Assembly (NCBI GenBank): GCA_017434755.1
Contig: JAFRER010000014.1
Coordinates: 1 to 64,000 of the forward strand
DNA from: Oscillospiraceae bacterium
Lineage (GTDB): Bacteria > Bacillota > Clostridia > Oscillospirales > Oscillospiraceae
Reading direction: 5' to 3'
DNA length: 64,000 bases
Position 1 is the first letter of the stretch. The number at the start of each line of letters is the position of its first letter. The notes beneath the pieces are model-generated. The model was not told where the DNA came from and ran no database searches. It saw only the letters and a list, made by a program, of their open reading frames with translations. The translations under genes were made by a program, and so were the position numbers. This document shows positions 9,331 through 17,642 of this stretch, one piece after another.

Positions 9331-11031
9331 ATGGCAACGGGAACGCAGACTCTGTTCCGCCCCTCCGCGGAGAAACGGCGCATCCTGCTTGTAGAGGATG
9401 AGTTTATCAATCAGGAGATCCTTAAGGCCTATATCGGGGAAATCTACGAGATCCTGATCGCAGCGGACGGCGCGACCGCGCTGGAGACGCTTTTTGCCGA
9501 ATACGAGACGATCAGCCTGATATTGCTGGACCTGAATCTTCCGGATATGCACGGACTGGAGATCCTGAGCCGGATAAAAGAGGACAGCCGCTCCGCGCAT
9601 ATTCCCGTGATCGTGATGACCGCGGACAGCGAGGCAGAGGTAGAGAGCCTCACGCTCGGGGCGATCGACTTCATTCCCAAGCCCTATCCGCAGCCCAAGG
9701 TCGTCCACGCGCGCATCCAGCGCACGATAGAGCTTTCCGAAGACAGGGACACCTTGCTCATGACCGAGCGCGATCAGCTGACGGGGCTTTACAACCGGGT
9801 GTTCTTCTACCGCTATGCGGTGCTGCTGGACGAGCATCACAAGGGCTTCCCGACGGATGCGATCGTGCTGGACATCAACCATTTCCACACCATCAACGAA
9901 CGCTACGGCAAGCAGTACGGCGATGAGCTTCTGCGGCGCCTGGCGGCGTGGCTGCTAGAGACGGTGGAAAGAAAGGGCGGCATTGCCTGCCGCCGGAATG
10001 CGGACACCTTCATGGTATACTGCCCGCACCGGGAGGACTATGATGTTCTGCTGGAGGATCTTTCCGCCGAAATGGACCGCAGCGGGAAAGGCCACATCCG
10101 TCTCAGAATGGGCATCTACGCGGACGTGGACAAGACGATGGACGTGGAGCGGCGCTTCGACAGGGCGAAACTTGCGGCGGACAACGTAAGGGGCAGCGCC
10201 TCCAATGCGATCGGGCACTATGACCATGCCATGCATGAGGCGGAGATGCTCTCCGAGCAGCTGATCGAGGACTTTCCCGAAGCGATCCGCGACAGGCAGT
10301 TCATAGTGTATTATCAGCCGAAGTTTGAAGTGCATGGAGAGGAACCCGCGCTCCACAGCGCGGAGGCGCTCGTCCGCTGGGAGCATCCGGAGATGGGCAT
10401 GGTGAGCCCCGGCACGTTCATACCGCTGTTTGAAAAGAGCGGCCTTATACAGACACTGGACCAGTATGTCTGGGCGGAGGCTGCCGCGCAGATCCGCAGA
10501 TGGAAGGAGAAATTCGGCGTGACGCTGCCGGTGTCGGTGAACGTGTCGCGCATCGATCTTTATGATCCGCAGCTGAAGGACAGACTGAGCGCCATCATCG
10601 GGGAAAACGGACTGGCCTTCGGCGACCTGCTCCTGGAGATCACGGAGTCGGCCTATACCGAGGACTCCCGCCAGCTTGTCGAGGCGCTCAGGCAGCTGCG
10701 CGCGATGGGCTTCCGCATCGAAATGGACGATTTCGGTTCGGGCTACTCCTCCCTGAGCATGCTCTCGACCCTGCCGATCGATATCCTCAAGCTGGATATC
10801 CAGTTCATCCGCGGTGCCTTCCGCGAGGGCAGGAAGGATATACGCCTTCTGGAAGCCATGATCAAGCTGGCAGGAGCCTTCAAGTTCCCGGTTGTGGCCG
10901 AGGGCGTGGAGACATCCGATCAGGTGGCCGTGCTCAGCGCGCTGGGCTGCGACTACATCCAGGGCTATTATTTCTCTCGTCCGGTGCCCCCGGAGGAGTT
11001 CGAACCGTTTTTTGACGGAAAGATCGTCTGA
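9331..11031 (+). CDS. REC-GGDEF(degenerate)-EAL response regulator, c-di-GMP phosphodiesterase
   Basis: 566 residues. REC (about 16-130) has acidic pocket ED and phospho-Asp D67 (LLDLNLP). A GGDEF domain (about 145-300) begins with DQLTGLYNR, but its signature is replaced by RRNADTF (about 221-227), so it should not make c-di-GMP. The EAL domain (about 308-560) keeps EAL (345-347), EITES, DDFGSG (467-472), KLD and VVAEGVET, as expected of an active phosphodiesterase. It sits 71 bases after the permease-kinase, so phosphorylation by that kinase or its divergent neighbour is plausible. It probably lowers c-di-GMP and thereby tunes the pilus genes downstream, opposing the cyclase at 17643 (inference). 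Confidence 0.92.
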   Translation: MATGTQTLFRPSAEKRRILLVEDEFINQEILKAYIGEIYEILIAADGATALETLFAEYETISLILLDLNLPDMHGLEILSRIKEDSRSAHIPVIVMTADSEAEVESLTLGAIDFIPKPYPQPKVVHARIQRTIELSEDRDTLLMTERDQLTGLYNRVFFYRYAVLLDEHHKGFPTDAIVLDINHFHTINERYGKQYGDELLRRLAAWLLETVERKGGIACRRNADTFMVYCPHREDYDVLLEDLSAEMDRSGKGHIRLRMGIYADVDKTMDVERRFDRAKLAADNVRGSASNAIGHYDHAMHEAEMLSEQLIEDFPEAIRDRQFIVYYQPKFEVHGEEPALHSAEALVRWEHPEMGMVSPGTFIPLFEKSGLIQTLDQYVWAEAAAQIRRWKEKFGVTLPVSVNVSRIDLYDPQLKDRLSAIIGENGLAFGDLLLEITESAYTEDSRQLVEALRQLRAMGFRIEMDDFGSGYSSLSMLSTLPIDILKLDIQFIRGAFREGRKDIRLLEAMIKLAGAFKFPVVAEGVETSDQVAVLSALGCDYIQGYYFSRPVPPEEFEPFFDGKIV

Positions 11032-11118
11032 GAAACGGAAGATTTCCGAACAGTCCGGCAGCCGCTGACACGCGGCCGCCTTGCCGGGCTTCCCGGCATA
11101 AACGATGGAGATGGGGAG

Positions 11119-12072
11119 GTGAGATCCCTGCAAAGCAAAATACGGTTTGCCGCTCTTGTGCTGGCCTTCTGCCTGCTGCTGAGCGGCTGCGGGCTGCCTG
11201 CCTCGGCGGACGGCGCCGGGTCGAAGCTGCAGAGCGGACCGTCAGCGTCTGCAAAGGATTTCGTCCCCTATGCTGCCCCGCCCATGGCTACGGTCGAATT
11301 CCACGAGGATCAGGCAAAGGGAAAAAACGGCATAAAGATCGATCTGTCCTCCGTGGCCGAGGGATATGCGGCAGTATCCGCGGTGTCCGACAAACGGCTC
11401 AAGCTCCAGGTCCTCTACGGTGACCTGACCTATACCTATAACATCGCTTCCGACGGCACGCCTTCGTTCTTCCCGCTCCAATGCGGCAACGGGCACTATG
11501 CCTTCCGGGTGATGGAGAATATTTCCGATAAAAAATATGCGCAGGCATACCGCACGGAGTGCGATGTGGTGCTGCTGGATGAGTTCCAGCCCTTCATCCG
11601 GCCGAGCGACTACAGCATGTACGATTCGGATTCCGCCTGCGTCCAGAAGGCTGCGGAACTGGCGTCATCCTGCTCGACACCGCTGGAGGTGGTGTCGGCG
11701 GTATACAAGTTCGTGACGAAGACCATCCGCTACGACGATGCGAAGGCCGCCTCCGTGACCTCGATCTATATGCCCGATGTGGACGATACGCTGGCCACCA
11801 GAAAGGGCATCTGCTTTGACTACGCCGCCCTGACTGCGGCCATGCTGCGCAGTCAGGGGATCCCGACGAAGATCATCTTCGGCTATGTGGCGCCGGACGA
11901 TCTGTATCACGCATGGAACATGTTCTATACCGAGGAGAGCGGCTGGGTGACGGTCAAGTTCGAGGTAAGCGCGAACAGCTGGAACCGCGTGGATCTGACC
12001 TTTGCCGCCGGAGGAGCTTCCGCGGCGTTCGTGGGAGACGGAAGCAATTACACAGAAGTTTACTTCTACTGA
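11119..12072 (+). CDS. Transglutaminase-like lipoprotein
   Basis: 317 residues with GTG start; GGAG lies 8 bases upstream. The N terminus is a lipoprotein signal peptide with lipobox LLSGC (lipidated Cys24). The C-terminal half carries a transglutaminase/papain-like core: KGICFDYA with Cys232, then YHAWN with His264. The third catalytic residue, usually Asp after a GW motif, is not obvious: here the motif reads GWVTVKFE. Members act as proteases or amide cross-linkers in the cell envelope, or as inactive binding domains. Its position directly before the pilus operon, 13 bases from the PilC gene, suggests an envelope role tied to pilus assembly (inference). Confidence 0.8.
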   Translation: MRSLQSKIRFAALVLAFCLLLSGCGLPASADGAGSKLQSGPSASAKDFVPYAAPPMATVEFHEDQAKGKNGIKIDLSSVAEGYAAVSAVSDKRLKLQVLYGDLTYTYNIASDGTPSFFPLQCGNGHYAFRVMENISDKKYAQAYRTECDVVLLDEFQPFIRPSDYSMYDSDSACVQKAAELASSCSTPLEVVSAVYKFVTKTIRYDDAKAASVTSIYMPDVDDTLATRKGICFDYAALTAAMLRSQGIPTKIIFGYVAPDDLYHAWNMFYTEESGWVTVKFEVSANSWNRVDLTFAAGGASAAFVGDGSNYTEVYFY

Positions 12073-12085
12073 CAGGAGGAACGAT

Positions 12086-13129
12086 ATGAGCAGGAAACAA
12101 TTGGACGATCTCGGCGTCAGCGCTTTTTGCGAAAGCATGGCGATGATGGTGCAGTCCGGCATCATGACCGATGAGGCGATCTCTCTGCTGCAGAGCGAAA
12201 GCCGCGAGGGAGGGATCCTCGAGCAGGGACTGAGCGGGATGAAGACCATGACGGAACAGGGCGCCACCCTGGCCGACGCCATGGAGAGCGCGGAGATCTT
12301 TCCCGACTTCGCCGTAAAGATGATACGCGTCGGAGAAAGCTCCGGCCGTCTCGAAAACGTGCTGTTCCGCCTTTCACACTATTACGCGGGGCAGAAGACC
12401 CTCTCGGAAAAGCTGCGCGGCGCGGTGACCTACCCGGCGGCCATGCTGGTGCTGATCATAGCGGTGCTGTCCGTGATGCTCGCGATCGTGCTCCCGGCCT
12501 TCCGCGGAGTCTATGACCGGCTGACGGGAAGCCTCGCGGCCTCGTCCTACGCGTATATCCGCTGGGCGGGCGTGTTCTGCACGGTGGCGCTCATCTTGAT
12601 GGCGCTGCTGGCGCTGGCGCTGGTCGTGGGACTGCTGCTCTGGAAGAGCGGAAAGCGCGCACCCGTGCTGGCGGTGCTGGAGAAGTTCCCGCGCATCCGC
12701 GCGATTTTGGAAACCAACGCCCTCTACCGCTTCACCTCCGCTCTCGGCACGTATCTTGCCAGCGGCGAGATGCAGGACGAGGCGGTGCAGGCGAGCATTC
12801 CTCTGTGCGGCTCCGAAAAGCTCGAGGAGAAGCTCCGCAGCCTCTCGGCACGCATGGAGGAAGGCCACAGCTTCGCGCAGGCGGCCTATGACGAGGAGCT
12901 CTTCGAGCCGGTCTACGGCCGTATGCTGCTCGCCGGCGAGCGCAGCGGCGGACTTGAGGACGTGCTGGCGCGGCTGACGCAGCTGCTGGAGGAGGACGGA
13001 GCCCATCAGGTGGACCGTCTCGTGGAGATCGTTTCTCCCGCCCTGTCGGGCATTCTGATGGTGACGGTGGCACTGACGCTGATCAGCGTGATGCTGCCGC
13101 TCATAGGTATGATGAATTCGATCGGCTGA
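12086..13129 (+). CDS. Type II secretion/type IV pilus inner-membrane platform protein (GspF/PilC)
   Basis: 347 residues from the ATG at 12086, chosen because AGGAGG precedes it by 7 bases; longer in-frame readings begin inside the previous gene. It has two GspF halves. The first has the hallmark MIRVGESSGRLENVLFRLSHYY and the second MLLAGERSGGLEDVLARL. Each is followed by membrane helices (about 116-136, 161-185 and 320-344). The protein forms the platform that couples the cytoplasmic ATPase to pilin extrusion. It is followed by four small membrane-anchored proteins and a PilT-type ATPase, with gaps of ten bases or fewer or overlaps, so this is an operon. Confidence 0.88.
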   Translation: MSRKQLDDLGVSAFCESMAMMVQSGIMTDEAISLLQSESREGGILEQGLSGMKTMTEQGATLADAMESAEIFPDFAVKMIRVGESSGRLENVLFRLSHYYAGQKTLSEKLRGAVTYPAAMLVLIIAVLSVMLAIVLPAFRGVYDRLTGSLAASSYAYIRWAGVFCTVALILMALLALALVVGLLLWKSGKRAPVLAVLEKFPRIRAILETNALYRFTSALGTYLASGEMQDEAVQASIPLCGSEKLEEKLRSLSARMEEGHSFAQAAYDEELFEPVYGRMLLAGERSGGLEDVLARLTQLLEEDGAHQVDRLVEIVSPALSGILMVTVALTLISVMLPLIGMMNSIG

Positions 13130-13138
13130 GGAGGAATT

Positions 13139-13456
13139 ATGTACTCGGACCGGAAGAAAAAGAAGACCGGCGTGCTCGTGACCGTGCTGGCGATCCTGCT
13201 TGTGCTGGTGATCGCTTTGGCTGCATTCGGTCATTCCGGGCGCGATGTCAGCGAGGAGGGGGCGGCCGCCATACGGGAGACCGTCCGCCGCAGTGCGCTG
13301 CAGTGCTACGCCGTGGAAGGCGTGTACCCGCCCGATCTTCAGTATCTGCAAGATAATTACGGCCTCCAGATCAACACGGAGGACTATGCGGTGGCCTATG
13401 ACTGCTTTGCCTCGAACCTGCCGCCTGACGTCCGTGTGGTCGCCCGTGGGACCTGA
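13139..13456 (+). CDS. Pseudopilin-like small membrane protein
   Basis: 105 residues: short basic N terminus (KKKKTG), one hydrophobic helix (about 12-30), then a small soluble domain. The pattern YAVEGVYPPDLQYLQDNYGL resembles the conserved region after the helix in type II pseudopilins. The prepilin peptidase site is atypical: G17 is followed by V and the usual Glu at +5 is absent, so processing is uncertain. GAGGAG lies just before the ATG. The next gene starts 14 bases downstream. Likely a minor pilus or pseudopilus subunit. Confidence 0.6.
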   Translation: MYSDRKKKKTGVLVTVLAILLVLVIALAAFGHSGRDVSEEGAAAIRETVRRSALQCYAVEGVYPPDLQYLQDNYGLQINTEDYAVAYDCFASNLPPDVRVVARGT

Positions 13457-13470
13457 AGGAGGGCAGGAGC

Positions 13471-13938
13471 ATGAAGCATGGCGGGAAAAACCCGATACTG
13501 TTCCTGTCGCTGGGCGTGGCCGCGCTGTTCCTGCTCGGCTTTCTGCTGCTCGTTACCTTCGGGGCGAGGAGCTACCGCGATATTGTGGACAGCCAGTATA
13601 ATAACATGGACGGCCGCGCGCTCGGCGCCTATCTTGCCTCCAGCGTGAAGGCCAACGACAGCCGGGGCTCGCTGAGCGTGGAGAGCTCCGCATACGGGGA
13701 CGTGCTCGTGGTAACGGACACGGAGTCGGGCTACGCGGTGCGTTACTATCTGTATGAAGGGCAGCTGGCCGAGGACCTTGCCCGCGTGGGCTCGGAGCTG
13801 TATCCCGAGGACGCGCAGATGATGGGCCCGACGAAGGTGTTCAAAGTGGAGCGCGGTGAGAACGGGCTGATCACCGTGACCACCGACGCCGGCCGCACGC
13901 TGCTGTATTCCCGCAGCGGAGAGGAGGCGGCGCCGTGA
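13471..13938 (+). CDS. Pilus-operon membrane protein with DUF4860-like features
   Basis: 155 residues. An N-terminal helix (about 8-31) is followed by an extracytoplasmic domain of beta-rich character containing YNNMDGRALGAYLASSVKAND. The layout resembles the DUF4860 proteins that I recall beside GspF genes in Clostridia; that assignment is from memory and tentative. The start is ATG with GGAGGGCAGG upstream. Its stop overlaps the next start in GTGA. Probably a minor component of the pilus-like machine. Confidence 0.55.
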   Translation: MKHGGKNPILFLSLGVAALFLLGFLLLVTFGARSYRDIVDSQYNNMDGRALGAYLASSVKANDSRGSLSVESSAYGDVLVVTDTESGYAVRYYLYEGQLAEDLARVGSELYPEDAQMMGPTKVFKVERGENGLITVTTDAGRTLLYSRSGEEAAP

Positions 13939-14378
13939 AGAGAAATGAACTGACGTCGTTTTATCTCGAGGCGCTGCTGCTGATCGTGGCTTTCGTGGCC
14001 ATCATCCTCGTGCTGACGGGCGTGTTCGGCACGGCCCGCGCGCAGAGCGCGGAAGCGAGGGAACTCACGCAGGCCGTGATGCTCGCCTCCAACGCGGCGG
14101 AGGCCGTGGCGGCGGCGGACAGCCCGGAACAGGCGGCAGCGATGCTCGACGAGGGCGGCAACGTCCGTATATCGGACGGAAAGATCGAGGTCTGCTACTT
14201 CTCCGACGGGAGTTCCTGCACGGACGGCAAAGGCGATCTGAATATGACCGTTACCTGGGAAGCCTCCGCGGAGGACCCGGGGCTCGTCGTGAGCCGGATC
14301 ACGGTAAGCGCCGCGGATGACGGAGAGGCTGTTTATACGCTGGAAACGGCGAGCTTTAAGAAGGAGGCGGCGGAATGA
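13935..14378 (+). CDS. Minor pseudopilin-like membrane protein
   Basis: 147 residues, GTG start overlapping the previous stop by 4 bases, hence translationally coupled. The N terminus SFYLEALLLIVAFVAIILVL has the pilin-like hydrophobic helix with an early Glu. The soluble part carries two cysteines (CYFSDGSSC) that could form a loop disulfide. It ends in an ATGA overlap with the next gene. It matches the size and order of minor pseudopilins (GspH/I/J-like), but sequence identity cannot be judged here. Confidence 0.5.
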   Translation: MKRNELTSFYLEALLLIVAFVAIILVLTGVFGTARAQSAEARELTQAVMLASNAAEAVAAADSPEQAAAMLDEGGNVRISDGKIEVCYFSDGSSCTDGKGDLNMTVTWEASAEDPGLVVSRITVSAADDGEAVYTLETASFKKEAAE

Positions 14379-14773
14379 GCAAAACACCTGTACGCCTCGG
14401 ACCGCTGGCCCTGCTGCTCACCGTGATCAGCATCTGCCTTGCGATCCTCGCGATATTGACGTTTACCACGGTCCGGGCCGACTGCCGGCTGGCGGAGAAA
14501 TACGCTGCCACCGTGCAGGCCCGTTATGCCCTTGAAAAAGAAGGGCAGGAGCATCTGGCGGCCCTGAGCTCCGGGCGTGAGACTGCGCCGGAGCCCGATG
14601 AGGACGGCCTGCTCCGCATCGAGCTTGAAAAGGAAGGATACCTGCTCCATATCGCGCTGCTTCCCGACGGGGAGGACGGTTATGAGATCGTCTCCTGGCG
14701 GCAGGAGAAGCCCTGGGAGCAGGAGGAAATCATAGACAATCTCTGGGACGGATTAATCATAAAGGAGGGATAA
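14375..14773 (+). CDS. Small single-pass membrane protein of the pilus operon
   Basis: 132 residues: one hydrophobic segment (about 9-31), a helical linker and a short acidic C-terminal domain. No family recognised. It overlaps the previous stop by ATGA and ends 4 bases before the PilT-like ATPase gene, so it is part of the same translationally coupled operon. It probably assembles with the platform or pseudopilins. Confidence 0.5.
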   Translation: MSKTPVRLGPLALLLTVISICLAILAILTFTTVRADCRLAEKYAATVQARYALEKEGQEHLAALSSGRETAPEPDEDGLLRIELEKEGYLLHIALLPDGEDGYEIVSWRQEKPWEQEEIIDNLWDGLIIKEG

Positions 14774-14777
14774 GCCT

Positions 14778-15836
14778 GTGTATATCCCGGAAATCCTGCA
14801 GAAAGCGGTATCGGTCGGCGCGGCGGACGTGTTTCTCGTCGCAGGCCTTCCGGTGACCTTCAAATGCGACGGACGGCAGCAGCGGATGGACAGCAATATG
14901 CTCATGCCCGACGAGATCGCACCCCTGATCGATGAGATCTATGCCATCAGCCGGCGCGAACGTGTCAATCTCGAGCGGGGAGCGGACGACGATTTTTCCT
15001 TCGCCGTGCCGCATCTCGGGCGCTTCCGCGTCAATGTCTTCCGTCAGCGCGGTTCACCCGCGGCTGTGATCCGTGTGATCAAATTCGGCCTGCCGGATCC
15101 CGCGAAACTCGGCATTCCCGAGAGCGTGCTCTCGCTGGCTGAGAACAAGAAGGGACTCGTGCTCATCACCGGCTCCGCGGGCACCGGAAAATCCACGACG
15201 CTCGCCTGTATGATCGACCGGATCAACAGGAGCCGCGACTGCCACATCATCACCATGGAGGACCCGATCGAGTATATCCACCGGCATGACAAGGCGATCG
15301 TCACGCAGCGCGAGATCTCCATCGACACGCCGGGTTATCTTGACGCGCTCCGCTCGGCGCTGCGCGAGAGCCCGGACGTGATATTGCTGGGCGAGATGAG
15401 GGATTACGACACGATTTCCGCCGCGATCACGGCGGCGGAGACGGGCGTGCTGATGCTGAGCACCCTGCACACGAGCTCTGCGGCGAACACGATCAACCGC
15501 ATCCTGGACGTGTTCCCGGCAAACCAGCAGAAGCAGGTGAAGATCCAGCTGGCGCAGATCCTCAAGGGCGTGGTGTGCCAGCAGCTGGTGCCGTCCGTGG
15601 ACGGCGGGCAGATCCCGGTGTTCGAGATCATGAAGACCAACGTTGCCATCCAGAACATGATCCGCGAGGACAAGCTCCACCAGCTCGATTCGGCCATGCA
15701 GGCCGGCGCGGCGGAGGGCATGTGCACGATGGACGGCAGCCTGCTGAAGCTGTATAAAGAGGGAAGGATCACGAAAGACACCGCGCTGCTCAGCTGCGTC
15801 AGCTATGAGGCGATGGCCAAGCGCCTCGGAATGTGA
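14778..15836 (+). CDS. PilT-type secretion/twitching ATPase
   Basis: 352 residues, GTG start with AAAGGAGG upstream. The N-terminal PAS-like domain (about 1-100) is typical of PilT. The RecA-like core has Walker A GSAGTGKST (132-140), Asp box EDPIEYIH, Walker B VILLGEMRD (201-209) and His box STLHTSS (about 228). PilT proteins are hexameric motors that retract type IV pili. It is the only ATPase in this operon (no PilB/GspE in the window), so it either powers assembly itself or works with an extension ATPase encoded elsewhere. Confidence 0.9.
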   Translation: MYIPEILQKAVSVGAADVFLVAGLPVTFKCDGRQQRMDSNMLMPDEIAPLIDEIYAISRRERVNLERGADDDFSFAVPHLGRFRVNVFRQRGSPAAVIRVIKFGLPDPAKLGIPESVLSLAENKKGLVLITGSAGTGKSTTLACMIDRINRSRDCHIITMEDPIEYIHRHDKAIVTQREISIDTPGYLDALRSALRESPDVILLGEMRDYDTISAAITAAETGVLMLSTLHTSSAANTINRILDVFPANQQKQVKIQLAQILKGVVCQQLVPSVDGGQIPVFEIMKTNVAIQNMIREDKLHQLDSAMQAGAAEGMCTMDGSLLKLYKEGRITKDTALLSCVSYEAMAKRLGM

Positions 15837-15846
15837 GGACGGAACC

Positions 15847-17091
15847 ATGAGAATGACGGATATGAAGGATGGCGTGCTGTATGTACGGATGCTGGGCGGG
15901 TTTTCCATCCAGATGAACCACAAGCTGGTCGCCGGCGGCTCCAAGGCGGACGGATCGCAGTTTGCCTATCTGCTGCAGATCCTGATCCACAACCGCGACA
16001 GAGGTGTGACCCGTGACAGGCTCGAGGAGCTGCTCTTCGAGGACCGCGACATGAGCAACGTCCACCACGCGCTGCAGAGCGTCATCTATAATGCGAAGAA
16101 AAAGCTCGAGAAGGCCGGGCTCCCGAAGGTCAACTACATCGAGCAGAAAAAGGGCGTGTTCTTCTGGACCGACGAGATCCCCCTGGTGGAGGATGCCACG
16201 ACCTTTGAGGACCTGTACAGACAGGCCGAGGAGACCGAGGACGAGAACGAGCGCATCGCGCTGTACATGGAGGCCTGCCACTGGTACAGCGGCGAGTTCC
16301 TGCCCATGCAGGCAGCCGTCATCTGGGCTGCCCATGAGGCACGGCGCTACAGGGAGATGTTCTGTGACTGCGTAGAGAAGGCGGCGGAATTGCTTCGCCT
16401 CCGGCAGGACTTCTTCCAGATGGAGGAACTGGGCGTATATGCGGCGAAGGTCGACCCGCTGGCAGACTGGGAGCCCGTGACCATGGAGGCGCTGGCCTCG
16501 ATGGGCCGCTATGAGGAGGCCCGCAAGCTCTACGAGGATACCGTGGACTACTACTTCAACGAGCAGGGGCTGCGGCCCTCGCGGAAACTGATGGAGCAGT
16601 TCGAGCGGCTGGGCGAGGAGATGATGCACCGTTACGCGGTGCTCGACCAGATCCAGGCCGATCTGTCTGGCCGGAACGACAACAGTCCCGGCGGTTATTT
16701 CTGCAGTTATCCGGTCTTCCAGGGCATCTACCGCATGATCGAGCGCATGCTCGAACGCGGCGGCCAGTCGGTGTATCTGATGCTGTGCACGGTGGTGGAC
16801 GGAAAGGGCAACCCGATCCGTTCCGGCCCGATGCTGGAGGAGCTGAGCAAGCGCATGGGCGATGCGATCCGGCGCACGATCCGCCGGGGCGACGCGATGA
16901 CGCAGTACGGCAGGGGCCAGTATCTGGCTCTGCTGGTCAACACCACACGTGAAAACTGCTCTATCATCCAGAAACGTATCAACGACCGCTTTATCATCGG
17001 CCGACAGCGCTCCTCCATCCGCTACTATGTGAACAGCGTGTTCTTTGAGCCGGAGCTCCTGCAGCGGGATAAGGAGGCGAAGAAGCCGTGA
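15847..17091 (+). CDS. BTAD-type regulator with degenerate GGDEF-like C terminus
   Basis: 414 residues from the ATG at 15847, which lies behind GAGGACGG; longer in-frame readings begin inside pilT. About 1-100 resemble a winged-helix of the OmpR/SARP kind (MLGGFSIQMNHKLV, RLEELLFED). About 100-260 form a helical BTAD/TPR domain (ARKLYEDTVDYYFNEQGLRPS). The last 150 residues look like a GGDEF fold without catalytic signature: DAMTQYGRGQYLALL stands where RIGGDEF would be. It probably controls transcription of the pilus or neighbouring genes, perhaps responding to a nucleotide bound by the tail (inference). The stop overlaps the next GTG. Confidence 0.75.
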   Translation: MRMTDMKDGVLYVRMLGGFSIQMNHKLVAGGSKADGSQFAYLLQILIHNRDRGVTRDRLEELLFEDRDMSNVHHALQSVIYNAKKKLEKAGLPKVNYIEQKKGVFFWTDEIPLVEDATTFEDLYRQAEETEDENERIALYMEACHWYSGEFLPMQAAVIWAAHEARRYREMFCDCVEKAAELLRLRQDFFQMEELGVYAAKVDPLADWEPVTMEALASMGRYEEARKLYEDTVDYYFNEQGLRPSRKLMEQFERLGEEMMHRYAVLDQIQADLSGRNDNSPGGYFCSYPVFQGIYRMIERMLERGGQSVYLMLCTVVDGKGNPIRSGPMLEELSKRMGDAIRRTIRRGDAMTQYGRGQYLALLVNTTRENCSIIQKRINDRFIIGRQRSSIRYYVNSVFFEPELLQRDKEAKKP

Positions 17092-17573
17092 ACGAAAAAA
17101 CGCAGTGGTACATCGGCGCGCCGAACGGCGTTGTCCTCTGTATCGACCGGATGACCCGCGGCGGACCGTGTGGGCGGCTGGCCCACAGCTACCGCATGGA
17201 CGAGCAGGCATTTGTCAATGCCGATCAGATGGTATTCCTCATGGAGGGGCTCTATAACGCGCTCAATTTCCCGCGTCCGGGCTCCAACGAAAGAAACTTC
17301 GCTCCCGTGGAAAAGACGGGAGAGCACTATACGGAAGGGGACAGAATTATGAAAGATGAAGAACTCTTGAGCAGGCACGGTGACCTCGGCACCTTTATCG
17401 TCCGCGTGCAGCACAGGCAGAACAGCAGCTGGCAGGGGAGGATAACGTGGATGGAAAAGGATAAGACCATATCCTTCCGCTCCATCTGGGAGATGGTGAA
17501 GCTCATCGAGAACGCCGTCGATACCGTCAGCGTCAGTCCGGATGAGGACGAGGAGGGCTACCAGAGCTGGTAA
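17088..17573 (+). CDS. Conserved-looking hypothetical protein
   Basis: 161 residues, GTG start in a GTGA overlap with the BTAD regulator, RBS AAGGAGG. The N-terminal half contains RMTRGGPCGRLAHSYRMDEQAF. The C-terminal half (GTFIVRVQHRQNSSWQGRITWMEK) reads like the small beta-rich domain often encoded beside clostridial c-di-GMP and pilus genes. No motif with known function and no membrane segment. Its coupling to the regulator suggests an accessory or adaptor role. Confidence 0.6.
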   Translation: MNEKTQWYIGAPNGVVLCIDRMTRGGPCGRLAHSYRMDEQAFVNADQMVFLMEGLYNALNFPRPGSNERNFAPVEKTGEHYTEGDRIMKDEELLSRHGDLGTFIVRVQHRQNSSWQGRITWMEKDKTISFRSIWEMVKLIENAVDTVSVSPDEDEEGYQSW

Positions 17574-17642
17574 AGGCGGGTAAAAGCGGGTGCCGCGAAT
17601 TGCGGACAGGACCGCAGAGAAACCGTATACAGAGGTGAGAAT

